Under the pieces are notes generated by a model. That model did no database searches, had not been told where the DNA came from, and was given only the letters and a program-made list of their open reading frames with translations. This document shows, one piece after another, positions 23,333 through 33,489 of a stretch of 64,000 nucleotides of DNA. The stretch lies in NCBI RefSeq assembly GCF_932294415.1, contig NC_065535.1:93946862-94010861 (forward strand). Direction: 5' to 3'. This stretch comes from Quercus robur (lineage: Eukaryota > Streptophyta > Magnoliopsida > Fagales > Fagaceae). The translations under genes were made by a program, and so were the position numbers. The stretch's first letter is position 1, and each line of letters begins with the position of its first letter.

Positions 23333-24163
23333 ATGTCTAGTGCGTCGAGTAATCAGTCAGTTATTCGTGACGGGGTGGATTACGAGGAAGTATATCCGTC
23401 CAGTCAACGAGAACAAGGTAGTCCAGATGATAGTAGTCCGTCCACATCTTCCTCGTCCTCAACATATGAGGATCTGGAGGTGGTTGATCCAGACGAGGGA
23501 CGTGGTGTTGGTGAGGATCAAGTTGTCAGATCCGTCATTGGTGCTGATGGGCTTAGGAAGTTCGTCATGCTACCAGAGTGGACGGTGAATTTCTTCACGT
23601 CCGTTATCAAGGAAAAGCACTTTAAGACATTTAGAGATAATTACCAACTTCCAGAGAATGTTACGATCCGTCTACCCTACAAATCAGAGAGGTGTTACTA
23701 TGACGGGGTAGAGGGAGTCGGGGTGTATGAGCAAATGTTGAAGGCCGGACTTAGATTTCCATTGAGTTCGCTTCACCGTTTGCTCCTCCGTCAGCTGGGG
23801 TTATCTGTGAACCAGATTTCCCCTAACGCTTGGAGAGTTTTTATAGCGATGGAGGTACTGTACGGTGCCATGTCCAACGGAGAAAGGAGGCTGACGGTTA
23901 GGGAGTTTTTCCACTACTACCATCCGGACGAGATTGACAAATCCAGGGGGATTTATAGCTTCGTCCCTAGGAGTCCGTTGCTGAAAGTAATCTATGATAC
24001 GCCGGACTCGAATAGGGATTGGAAGAGTCGGTTCTTCTTCCTAGAAGGCGACGGTTGGATGGGTCGTCCTGGGGAGACAGATTTCATGCCCGTCGACACT
24101 ACTTGGGGCATATTGGATCCGTCTAGTATGGACTATCCTCCAAACTCTAACATTACTAAGTTT

Positions 24164-24203
<40 letters not shown>

Positions 24204-25545
24204 AATATAATCTAACCGTCCTCTTTCTTCTTTTGCAGTTAGACGACGGCCCCAAATTGACCTTGAGGAGTTTGCTTTCATTGAGAAAATCCTTAAAAAG
24301 ACCAAGCCGGAGGAAAGGACTTGGGCGAAGCTGGTAACACTAAATACCATTCATTGGTATTGCGACGGACCGGAACCTACAGCGGCTGCCGTCAAGTACG
24401 AAACACAGATAAGGAGACGTAAGTTCATCACCCTTTAGTTAAAGAAATTGTGCATTTTATTTTTTGTTAATTAACTCCCCCGTCCACGTTTCAGAGATGG
24501 ACGATGCCAAGAGAAGAGCCTTGATTCGGTCAAAGGCTGCAAAGAAGACTGCTGACGACACTCCTCCTGCGACGGGCCCAAGCAATCCGTCTGCTAAGCG
24601 GAAGACTCAGCCCAAAGCGGACCGTCAGGCCAAGAAGGCCAAAGTGTCTCTAGATCCCGTCGTGGGACTCATGGCGGAGCCCCCGAAGACGGTCACTCCA
24701 ACCAAGCACGGGGTTGGCAAGGGTTTGATGAAAGGCCCGTCGAAGGTTGACGAGAAGCCGCCCGTCCTTCTTCGAGAGGATTCTAAGCATGCCTTAGAAC
24801 AGATTTCCTCCATCATCTCGGCGGAGGATTATGAAGACTTAGGCAACCACTCGACGGAGGCCATGGGGGAGACGGGCCTGTTTGCCATCACACAGGTAAG
24901 ATAGTTCGTCTACTATTCAAATGCAACTTAAATCATCTGTCGAAAGTTTGTTTTATAACTGTTGTGATTTTTCAGGCAATGGTCATGATGAAGGGGCTGA
25001 TGGGACGGTGCCTCAGCCAAGAGACGGCCTTGGATCGTGTACGGGCCAAGGCGGAGAAGACGGAGGAGGAACTCCTCCAACTGCGAAACTGGAGACCTAA
25101 AATAGAGAAAAAGCTTGAGCTGTCGGAGAAGGCAAGGAAGAGCCTTGAACAGACGACGGAGGAGGCAAAGAAGGCTCTAGAGAGCAAGGACAAAGAAATA
25201 GCCGAGCTGAAGAACGAAGTCCGTCAGGCTAAGGACGCGGCGGTCCGTGAATACCGTGACTCCGACGCCCTAATCACTGAGCTGGGCGATTCTTTCCATC
25301 AGGGCTTCATGGATGCCCTCCGTCAAGTCAGGCAAGCTTATCCAGACGTGGACCCTTCTAAGTTCAAAGTTGAAGACCCGGTCCAGTCATCCGTCGTGCC
25401 TGTTGCCTCTGAGGATACAGACGACCTCTTTGATGTCGACGACGCCGTTGTTGACGGGGCGCCTGCACCAGCAAAAGATGACCAAGCTGAGGCTGACACG
25501 GAGACAGTTCCACAGCCCGTCGATAACGCGGACAAGGCTCAGTAG
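23333..25545 (+). CDS. Antisense spliced gene of Tat element (aORF)
   Basis: Plus-strand gene lying against the direction of its host retrotransposon. Coding exons 23333-24159, 24243-24418, 24495-24895 and 24976-25545 join in phase to 657 codons ending TAG. A non-coding first exon is spliced at 23223-23329 (gtaagt...gtgtag) just before the ATG. Intron 1 uses the second AG of ttgcagttag to keep the frame. Residues ~78-270 (FVMLPEWTVNFFTSVIKEKH, VRLPYKS-like, LSVNQISPNAWRVFIAMEVL) resemble the plant putative gypsy-type transposon domain (Pfam Transposase_28) known in antisense ORFs of Tat elements. Exon 3 has a basic, nuclear-signal-like stretch (SAKRKTQPKADRQAKKAKV). Exon 4 is a Glu/Lys-rich coiled coil (ELLQLRNW to EVRQAKDA) with an acidic tail. 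Function unknown. No internal stops. Confidence 0.8.
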
Positions 25546-25904
25546 AAGGATTTTTATTTTTATTTTATTATTTTTCTTTTTGGAACAATTCTCATCTGTT
25601 GTTGATGATGTGTAAACATTGCCGTTTAATGGCCTATTTTGTTAAATGAATCCGTGCACTTAATTTTATATGTTTTGTCGTTGCTTGACCTGTTTACATC
25701 CGCTTGCGTATGAGTATGCTTTTGATCTTAAAAACTTATTCTTTGCAAGACCTGTGGAATGCTCCGTCCATCTTTTTGATACTACTTTGTTATGTAAGAT
25801 GATTAGTCCGTCTTCTTTGCTTCATCTTAATTCCGTCCACGTGTTGGACGATCCGTCCAACCTGTGAACTTTAAGGTTGTCATTTTGTGGACTAAGTTAT
25901 CCCC

Positions 25905-26800
25905 ATTTAGTATAGTCCGTCCACCTTATGGTGATCGTCCATGTAGGATGATCCGTCCATCTTGTGGACTTAAGGTGGACTTGAAGTGGTCGTCCATGCA
26001 GGATGATCTGTCCATCTTGTGAACATAAAGCGATCGTCTTAGCAGGATGGTCCGTCCAGCTCGTGGACTTATATTTTTCATCCGTCCATCTTGTGGACTT
26101 AAGGCTATCATCCGTGTAGGATGATCCGTCCACCTTGTGGATTTAAGGTTGTCATCCCTGTGGGATGATCCGTCCACCTTGTGGACTTAAGGTTGTCATC
26201 CCTGTGGGATGATCCGTCCACCTTGTGGACTTAGGGTGATCGTCCTTGTAGGATGATCCGTCCATATTGTGGACTTCATATTGTATCCGTCCATCTTGTG
26301 GACTTTAAGGTTATCATCCCTGTAGGATGCTCCGTCCATTTTATGGACTTAAGGTTATCATCCATGTAGGATGATCCGTCCACCTTGCGGACTTAGGGTG
26401 ATCGTCCACGTAGGACGATCCGTCCATTTTGCGGACTTCATAGTTTATCCGTCCATCTTGTGGACTTAAGGTTATCATTCCTGTTGGATGATCCGTCCAC
26501 CTTGTGGACTTAGGGTGATCGTCCTTGTAGGATGATCCGTCCATATTGTGGACTTCATATTGTATCCGTCCATCTTGTGGACTTTAAGGTTATCATCCCT
26601 GTAGGATGCTCCGTCCATGTTATGGACTTAGGGTGATCGTCCTTGTAGGACGATCCGTCCATCTTGTGGACTTCATAGTGCATCCGTCCATCTTGTGGAC
26701 TTTATTTTCTGCTCGTCCATCTTGTGGACTTATGGTTATCACCCCTGTAGGATGATCCGTCCACCTTGTGGACTTTATTTTGTTTCCGTTAACTTTGTGG
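25905..26800. repeat. Hairpin-rich minisatellite in Tat element
   Basis: About 20 diverged copies of a 45-60-bp unit centred on gatccgtccaccttgtggac, with linkers such as ttaaggttatcatccctgta. The core gtccacctt-gtggac is itself an inverted repeat, and gatcgtcc...ggacgatc gives a second dyad. The array lies exactly between the 3' ends of the antisense gene and gag-pol, so both transcripts would run into it from opposite sides. Confidence 0.9.
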
Positions 26801-26997
26801 ACAATCGCAATGACATACATTCAAGTAGAAGATCAAAATTGCACCTGACTATAGAAATGCGTAAAGGAAAAGTGCCTGCCCCCTTGGGCTTAAAAAAGGC
26901 ACGTCAATATTGTAGCAAAAATATAGTTAAACAGTTGAAAGAAAAGTTAATATAATGCCAAAAAGTCTTAAAAGAAAAACTGGTTGTCGTGTCGCTA

Positions 26998-29900
26998 TCA
27001 CTGGTAGTATTTCCTCAAGTGCTCGGCATTCCACGGATGTGGTAGCTTTTCTCCGTCTATTGTCTCCAGGTGGTATGTCCCTTTCCTTTTCCATGACGTA
27101 ACTCTGTAGGGTCCTTCCCAGTTGGGGCCTAGTTTTCCCTGTGTAGGGTCTCTAGTTGTACCCATGACCCTCCTGAGTACGAGGTCTCCTACTTGGAAGC
27201 TTCTCTGTCGGACCCGGGAGTTGAAATGTCTGGACATGCGATCCTGGTATCTAGCGATCCTCTGCTCTGCTGCCGACCTGACCTCATCTATAAGGTCCAG
27301 CTGTAGCCTCATGGATTTGTCATTCCTTCCCTCGTCGTGGTTGTGAACCCTGTAGCTTGTGAGCCCAACTTCCGCTGGGATGACTGCCTCGCTCCCGTAT
27401 GTCAGTCGAAACGGTGTCTCTCCTGTCGGAGTCCTCGCCGTTGTCCTATATGCCCACAGTATGCTTGGCAGTTCTTCTGGCCATATGCCCTTTGCCCCCT
27501 CGAGCCGAGTCTTGATAATCTTTAGCAGGGATCGGTTTGTGACCTCAACCTGACCGTTAGCCTGAGGATGGGCGGGGGACGAGTAGTGGTTTTTTATTCC
27601 TAGCTGTGAGCAGAAATCACGGAAGGGGCCGTTATCGAACTGCCTCCCGTTATCTGAGACAAGGACTCTAGGAATACCAAACCTACATACTATGTTCCGC
27701 CAGACAAAACTTCTAATGTTCTTTTCTGTAATGGTGGCCAAGGCTTCCGCTTCTACCCATTTCGTGAAGTAGTCAATGCCCACTACCAAGAACTTTAGCT
27801 GCCTTATCGCCGTTGGGAAAGGTCCCATGATGTCCAGTCCCCACTGAGCGAACGGCCATGGAGCCGTTATGGGGGTTAGCTCTTCAGCTGGCTGTCCGAT
27901 AAAATTGCTGAACCTCTGGCATTTGTCGCATCTTTTAACGTAGGACTCAGCATCCTTTTGCATGGTCGGCCAGTAATACCCAGCTCGTAACAGTTTGTGC
28001 ACCAATGACCGCGATCCAGAATGATTCCCGCATATTCCTTCGTGTACTTCCCTCATCACGTAGTCTGCCTCTTCAACCCCGAGACATCTTAGGTAAGGAC
28101 GGGAGAAACCTCTCTTGTAAAGAATGTCTTTTATCAAGACGAACCTTGCCGCTCGGACTTTTAACTTTCTCGCTGCCTCCTTCTCTTCAGGCAATATCCC
28201 GTCCTTTAGGTATGAAGTTATCTGCGTAGTCCAGTTTCTTTCGGAGCGTATCTCCTGCATGTTGTCGGGGTCTATTAGCGGAAAGATTTGAACAAAGGAA
28301 AGCACATTACCCGGTGTTATCATATGTTCTGCTGAAGCGGCTTTGGCTAGCCGATCAGCGGGTTCGTTGTCTCCCCTGGGGATCTGGACGAATATTGCTT
28401 TTAGCCCGTCGACTCTAGCCCTCACTTGATCAAGATATCTCTTCAACCTTTCCCCTTTGCATTCATAATCTCCGTTTACTTGATTGGTCACGACTTGAGA
28501 GTCGCAATGCACGACCACACTTTCAGCTCCGGCGGCTTTGACTAGGTCGAGTCCTGCTACCACCGCTTCGTATTCTGCTTCGTTGTTGGTAATGGGGAAG
28601 TCGAGACGGACCATAGATTCAATCTCGTCTCCTTCAGGTGACAGCAATATTATGCCGGCTCCTCCAACTCGCTTATTGGATGATCCGTCGGTGTAGATGT
28701 TCCACTGGGGGGGTTCTTCTGCCCCCTTGTCCGCGTCATGCGTAAACTCTGCTATGAAGTCGGCTACAGCTTGTCCTTTAAAGGCCACACGTGGGCGGTA
28801 TTTGATGTCAAACTCACTCAATTCTATTGCCCACAGCGTCAGTCGACCTGCGGCCTCAGGATTACTTAGTGCCCTTCGCAAGGACTTGTCGGTCATTACG
28901 TTCACGGTATGGGCTTGAAAGTAGGGCTTGAGCTTGCGAGCCGCCGTGACCAACGCAAAAGCGAGTTTCTCCATAGGTTGGTATCTTTTCTCGGCACCGC
29001 GGAGCGCCCGGCTGGCGTAGTACACGGGCTTCTGTGCCCTGTCCTCCTCTCTGATTAAGGCCGCGCTGACGGCCACAGTGGAGACGGCCAAATAGAGGAA
29101 GAGCTCTTCACCTGGTTGCGAGGGGCTCAGTAGAGGTGGTGAAGATAGATAGGTTTTTAACTCCTCGAATGCTCGTTGACACTCGTCCGTCCACTCGAAT
29201 GACTTTTTCAATGTTCGGAAGAAAGGTAAACATTTGTCCGTCGCTCTCGACACGAATCTATTCAATGCCGCTACCTTGCCGTTAAGGCTCTGTACTTCCT
29301 TCACGTTTCTCGGGGGGGCCATCTCCATTATGGCTCGGATTTTGTCCGGGTTAGCTTCAATCCCCCTTTGAGATACCATGAATCCTAGGAATTTTCCTGC
29401 CGTTACACCAAACGCGCACTTTCCTGGATTGAGCTTCATGTTGTAGGATCGAAGTGTGCCGAATGTTTCCTTGAGATCTTCCAAATGGTCTTCCTCCTTC
29501 CGGCTCTTCACCAGCATGTCGTCGACATAAACTTGGACGTTCCTCCCGATTTGCTGTGCGAACATCTTGTTCATTAGTCTCTGGTATGTTGCCCCTGCAT
29601 TCTTCAGACCGAATGGCATTACTTTGTAACAGAAGAGACCTTGACTGGTTACAAACGAAGTCTTCTCCTGGTCGTCCTCGTGCATGCGGATCTGGTTATA
29701 ACCCGAGAAAGCATCCATGAAGCTTAACAATTGGTGTTGAGCCGTCGAGTCCACTAGGATGTCGACCCTTGGAAGGGGATAGCTATCTTTGGGGCATGCT
29801 TTGTTAAGATCGGTGAAGTCCACGCACATCCGCCATTTGCCACTCGTTTTCTTCACCATTACCACATTCGCCAGCCAATCGGGGTAGTAGACTTCCCTGA

Positions 29901-32229
29901 TGAAGCTTGCATCTTGGAGTTTGCGGACCTCTTCCGCTATTGCTTGGTCTCGTTCCGGGGCGAATACTCTCTTCTTTTGTCGGACGGGTAGAAACGAGGG
30001 CAACACGTTCAACTTATGTACCATGACCGAGGGATCGATTCCTGGCATATCGTCATGGCTCCAGGCGAACACATCCTTATTGCTTCTCAAGAAAGCCACG
30101 AGCTCTTGACGGATTGCGGGTTTTGCAAGCGTTCCGATCCTGGTGGTTCGGTCTGGATTGGAACCGTCGAGAGTTATCTCCTCTAGCTTCTCTGTAGGTT
30201 CTGTCGTCGTTCGGTGTTTTTCTATGTTCAAAGCCTGGATCTGGTCTTCCACCTCCATCATAGCTACGTAGCATTCTCGTGCGGCAATTTGACTTCCGCG
30301 TAGCTCTCCTACCCCATACTCTGTTGGGAACTTGATCATCAGGTGGTAAGTTGATGTTGCCGCCTTCCACGAGTTGAGCGTGGGTCGCCCAATAATAGCA
30401 TTGTAGGCTGACGAGCAATCGACCACCAAGAATGTTACGTCCTTGGTGATTTGTTGTGGGTAATCTCCTACCGTCACCGATAACGTGACCGCGCCCAAAG
30501 GGAATATTCTACTCCCTCCGAAACCAACGAGCGGGGCGTTTGTTGGTATCAGCAGCTCCCTATCAATCCTCATTTGTTGGAACGCCGGATAATACAAGAT
30601 GTCGGCCGAACTACCGTTGTCGACCAACACTCGGTGGATGTTGTAATCGCCTGCCCGCAAGGTGACGACGAGGGCATCGTCGTGTGGATGGTGTAGGCGC
30701 CTTGCATCCTCTTCCGAGAACCCGATGATAGGGCCTTCCCTTCTTGCCATCTTTGGCACTGTGCCTGCTAATTGGACATTCTGTACCATCCGAAGATATG
30801 TTTTGCGAGCCTTTTTTGACGATCCGGCCGCACCTGTTCCTCCAATTATCATCCTTATGTCCCCCAATGGGGGCCTTGGTCGCTCGTTCTCTCGGCGGGG
30901 GTGTTGTTCTTGTGGGGGTTGATCCGTTCTCTCCTTACTAACGAACTTCTTCAATTTCCCTTGTCGGATAAGGGTTTCGATTTGTTGCTTCAAATCATAG
31001 CAGTCGGCCGTGTCGTGACCATGGTCACGGTGGAAGCGGCAATATTTGTCTCTGGACCTTTTGTTGGGGTCACTCTTCAGCTTTCCCGGAAACGTCAGGG
31101 ATCCTTCGTCCTTAATCTGCATTAGGACTTGGTCTATCGAGGCGGTCAACGGAGTGAAACTTGTGAACCTTCCGCCCATTGGTTTTGGGCGTCTCTCCTC
31201 CCTTCGGTCTCCCATCCGTCCTCTCTTCCGCCCCTGGTCCTGTCGGGGGTCCTCTTGTCTGTCCCTTTTCTTGGGTCTGTCTTCTCGGGCTAACAACGCG
31301 TCTTCAGCGTTCATGTACTTGGTGGCCCTGTAAAGCACCTCTGACATGGTCTTTGGGTCGTTTTTGTATAGGGAGAACAAAAACTTACCCCCCTTCAGCC
31401 CGTTCGTGAACGCTGCCACCAATATCTTGTCGTCGGCTTCGTCGATCGTGAGCGCTTCTTTATTGAAGCGTGATATGTAGGCCCGTAACGTCTCCTCCTC
31501 TCTCTGCTTGATATTCATTAAACAAGCTGTGGACTTCTTATACCGATGTCCTCCGATGAAGTGCGTAGTGAACTGAGCGCTCAGCTCCCTGAAGGTGCCG
31601 ATGGAGTTTGGTGTCAGCCGGCTGAACCAAATCCTTGCCGCGCCCTTCAGGGTTGTAGGGAATGCCCTACACATAATTGCGTCCGCCACTCCCTGAAGGT
31701 GCATCAGGGTCTTGAAGGTCTCTAGGTGATCGAGGGGGTCCTTGATTCCGTCATAGCTTTCCATGCTCGGCATGCGGAACTTACTCGACAGGGGGAAGGA
31801 GTTGACGGACGCCGTAAATGGCGAGTCAGTCCGGTTGACAAGGTCGTCAAGATCACTGGACACTCGCCCCTTGAGAGCGTTCATCAGGACTTCCATCTGT
31901 TCCTTCATCGCCTGCATCTCCGCGATGATGGGTTGTGGAGCTGTGTCCGTCACTGAGGGGATGCTAGCGTCCCGTCGCACTTGTTTGCTCGGGGCGTTAC
32001 TCTCCTGTGGTCCGTCATTATTTCTCCTTTCCTCACTGTTCCCTTCTTGATCTTCTCCTTGGCTATTCACCGCTGCACTCTTTTGATTCAGCTGCTCTGT
32101 CAGGTCGTGGTTTTGTTTGGTGAGGCGCTCCACGGCTGCGGCGAGCGTCTTGACCTGTCTCTCAAGGGCAGTTGTAGGGGCTTCTTCTTGGACGTCATTT
32201 GTGGTTGCCATCGAGCGCGTGAGTACCAT
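26998..32229 (-). CDS. Gag-Pol polyprotein, Ty3/gypsy Tat lineage
   Basis: One uninterrupted 1,743-codon frame for capsid, protease, reverse transcriptase, RNases H and integrase. Gag is at residues ~150-310 (GAARIWFSRLTPNSIGTFRE), followed by an atypical zinc knuckle CRFHRDHGHDTADC (397-410; Cys-His-His-Cys). Protease motif DNGS is at 537-540. RT spans ~780-960 with YVDD at 901-904. The Ty3-type RNase H lies at ~1040-1160, and a second, archaeal-like RNase H at ~1175-1300 begins NIYTDGSSNKRVGGAG. Integrase has a zinc finger H1396/H1403/C1434/C1437 and catalytic D1466, D1526 and E1562. No chromodomain is obvious. All key residues seen are present. The start ATG at 32229 lies only 62 bp past the 5' LTR; a second Met is at codon 7. 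Gag and Pol share one frame, so any level control is not by frameshift. Confidence 0.95.
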   Translation of the reverse strand: MVLTRSMATTNDVQEEAPTTALERQVKTLAAAVERLTKQNHDLTEQLNQKSAAVNSQGEDQEGNSEERRNNDGPQESNAPSKQVRRDASIPSVTDTAPQPIIAEMQAMKEQMEVLMNALKGRVSSDLDDLVNRTDSPFTASVNSFPLSSKFRMPSMESYDGIKDPLDHLETFKTLMHLQGVADAIMCRAFPTTLKGAARIWFSRLTPNSIGTFRELSAQFTTHFIGGHRYKKSTACLMNIKQREEETLRAYISRFNKEALTIDEADDKILVAAFTNGLKGGKFLFSLYKNDPKTMSEVLYRATKYMNAEDALLAREDRPKKRDRQEDPRQDQGRKRGRMGDRREERRPKPMGGRFTSFTPLTASIDQVLMQIKDEGSLTFPGKLKSDPNKRSRDKYCRFHRDHGHDTADCYDLKQQIETLIRQGKLKKFVSKERTDQPPQEQHPRRENERPRPPLGDIRMIIGGTGAAGSSKKARKTYLRMVQNVQLAGTVPKMARREGPIIGFSEEDARRLHHPHDDALVVTLRAGDYNIHRVLVDNGSSADILYYPAFQQMRIDRELLIPTNAPLVGFGGSRIFPLGAVTLSVTVGDYPQQITKDVTFLVVDCSSAYNAIIGRPTLNSWKAATSTYHLMIKFPTEYGVGELRGSQIAARECYVAMMEVEDQIQALNIEKHRTTTEPTEKLEEITLDGSNPDRTTRIGTLAKPAIRQELVAFLRSNKDVFAWSHDDMPGIDPSVMVHKLNVLPSFLPVRQKKRVFAPERDQAIAEEVRKLQDASFIREVYYPDWLANVVMVKKTSGKWRMCVDFTDLNKACPKDSYPLPRVDILVDSTAQHQLLSFMDAFSGYNQIRMHEDDQEKTSFVTSQGLFCYKVMPFGLKNAGATYQRLMNKMFAQQIGRNVQVYVDDMLVKSRKEEDHLEDLKETFGTLRSYNMKLNPGKCAFGVTAGKFLGFMVSQRGIEANPDKIRAIMEMAPPRNVKEVQSLNGKVAALNRFVSRATDKCLPFFRTLKKSFEWTDECQRAFEELKTYLSSPPLLSPSQPGEELFLYLAVSTVAVSAALIREEDRAQKPVYYASRALRGAEKRYQPMEKLAFALVTAARKLKPYFQAHTVNVMTDKSLRRALSNPEAAGRLTLWAIELSEFDIKYRPRVAFKGQAVADFIAEFTHDADKGAEEPPQWNIYTDGSSNKRVGGAGIILLSPEGDEIESMVRLDFPITNNEAEYEAVVAGLDLVKAAGAESVVVHCDSQVVTNQVNGDYECKGERLKRYLDQVRARVDGLKAIFVQIPRGDNEPADRLAKAASAEHMITPGNVLSFVQIFPLIDPDNMQEIRSERNWTTQITSYLKDGILPEEKEAARKLKVRAARFVLIKDILYKRGFSRPYLRCLGVEEADYVMREVHEGICGNHSGSRSLVHKLLRAGYYWPTMQKDAESYVKRCDKCQRFSNFIGQPAEELTPITAPWPFAQWGLDIMGPFPTAIRQLKFLVVGIDYFTKWVEAEALATITEKNIRSFVWRNIVCRFGIPRVLVSDNGRQFDNGPFRDFCSQLGIKNHYSSPAHPQANGQVEVTNRSLLKIIKTRLEGAKGIWPEELPSILWAYRTTARTPTGETPFRLTYGSEAVIPAEVGLTSYRVHNHDEGRNDKSMRLQLDLIDEVRSAAEQRIARYQDRMSRHFNSRVRQRSFQVGDLVLRRVMGTTRDPTQGKLGPNWEGPYRVTSWKRKGTYHLETIDGEKLPHPWNAEHLRKYYQ

Positions 32230-32272
32230 GTAACTCCTTTATCTAGGAAATGTTACCGTATCCGGTCGTCTT

Positions 32273-32290
32273 TCCCACAGACGGCGCCAA
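32273..32290 (-). promoter_or_regulatory. Primer-binding site of Tat element
   Basis: The minus strand reads ttggcgccgtctgtgggaa directly inside the 5' LTR. TGGCGCC at the start is the 3' end complement of a tRNA acceptor and is usual in Tat and Athila elements. I have not assigned the tRNA. Confidence 0.8.
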
Positions 32291-32291
32291 C

Positions 32292-32862
32292 TGATGACGT
32301 CGAAAATTGTCACCAATGGGTCACACCGTACTCGCGACTCGAATCGAACCTGCACGACAAGAACAATCGACGGACGTCCTTCACAGGGCACCGGTGTGGT
32401 GCCGGCCAAAGGTTCTCCGACGGTCAAGTTAGAATTATTCTTGTTTTTACTTAGAGCGTTAGAGAGGGTCAATTAAAGCGTACCTCGATTACTGTGGGTA
32501 TTAGACCTTTTATAGTGATAGAGGGTTGACTTTTCCTTTTTGGTTTTCACATCTTTTCAATGTGGGACTCTAGTCCCAATTCTTCTAAGCGTGGTGAGCA
32601 AGGATTCCCGTTTCCGGATCATGGGCCCTTATTGGGCCTGTCAGCGATGGACCTTCAACGCGCGTGGGATAGCCCTTGCACAGGCCCAACAGTCCCAACC
32701 CGTCAGGCCCGTTCAGGTAGCCCTTCAAGAACGGCCGTCAGGCCCGTTCAGGCGAGCCCGTCAATCAGGGCCGTCATGCCCGTTCAGGTGGACCCGTCAA
32801 GCAGGGACGTCATGCCCGTCCAGGTGGACCCGTCATGTATTCCGCATTTCTAACCGTCTTCA
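32292..32862 (-). repeat. 5' LTR of Tat element
   Basis: 571 bp, bounded by TG...CA. It holds the element's promoter. On the minus strand there is a TATA-like ctataaaag near 32510 (its complement reads cttttatag), followed about 50 bp on by the gtacgcttta region. Confidence 0.9.
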
Positions 32863-32867
32863 TTCAT

Positions 32868-33402
32868 AAATAGTATATTTAAACATCTCAAAAAGGAAAA
32901 AAAGAAAAAAAAGAATGCACATATGTATGAGAAATATAGTTGTGAATAACCAATACATTATTGTAGGTTCCTATTTAAAAAAAAAAAACCCTTATTGTAA
33001 GTGCAAGTCAATTAAGATGGCTATGCAAGAGTAAAGTTTATTTAAGACATTCTCTTCTATGTGTGTGTGTTAAAAATGTTTAGTAATCTAAAAAAAAAAA
33101 AAAAGATGGCTATGCAATATTCTGGCCAGCATGTAGAAAAATGTAGTGTATAGAACCGTGTATGCGATTTTACTTATAATTAGTAATCGTTCAAATGTTA
33201 ATCAACCATATCTCACTCGTTTTAAAGGTTAAAATGCACTACTATGCCCTGAACTTTGTTGTTTTCACATTAAGACCCCGTGATCTAATTTTGTCGCCAA
33301 TTTAATGCATAGACTTTGCCTTCAGTCAATGCTTAATTTGACGAAATTGGTAGCAGAAATCACGCCTGACTATCACATTTAAAAATAATAATAATAATAA
33401 TA

Positions 33403-33444
<42 letters not shown>

Positions 33445-33481
33445 AAACAAGGGGATGAAGGGGTTGAGCACTTGAGCGCCT
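32868..33481. other. Intergenic, low-complexity, no gene
   Basis: AT-rich with a (TAA)n stretch and a ~30-base A run near 33411-33440. The sentence-like block at 33230-33320 (aaatgcactactatgccctg) has a cousin near 37290-37330 in inverted or variant form, suggesting a dispersed repeat. No coding signal. Confidence 0.5.
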
Positions 33482-33489
33482 ACTGTAGC

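Larger units (their letters stand above)
22181..32862 (-). mobile_element. Young Ty3/gypsy Tat-lineage LTR retrotransposon
   Basis: A complete 10.7-kb element with 5-bp target duplication ttcat at 22176-22180 and 32863-32867. The 571-bp LTRs (TG...CA) look identical by eye. In its own sense (minus strand) the order is 5' LTR, primer-binding site, a single gag-pol frame, a minisatellite, a region bearing an opposite-strand spliced gene, a purine tract (ggtgaagggggcaac, 22752-22766) and 3' LTR. Two RNase H domains before the integrase place it in the Tat group (Retand/Ogre relatives). Apparently intact and recently inserted. Confidence 0.95.

Noticed and set aside
25905-26800. CRISPR-like appearance of repeat and spacer units
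   Set aside because: The linkers are also repeated, unit length varies and the context is a plant retrotransposon; it is a minisatellite.
27122-31956. Many plus-strand ORFs of 60-110 codons opposite gag-pol
   Set aside because: They are shadows of a GC-balanced, intact minus-strand polyprotein; none has introns, a promoter or a recognisable domain.
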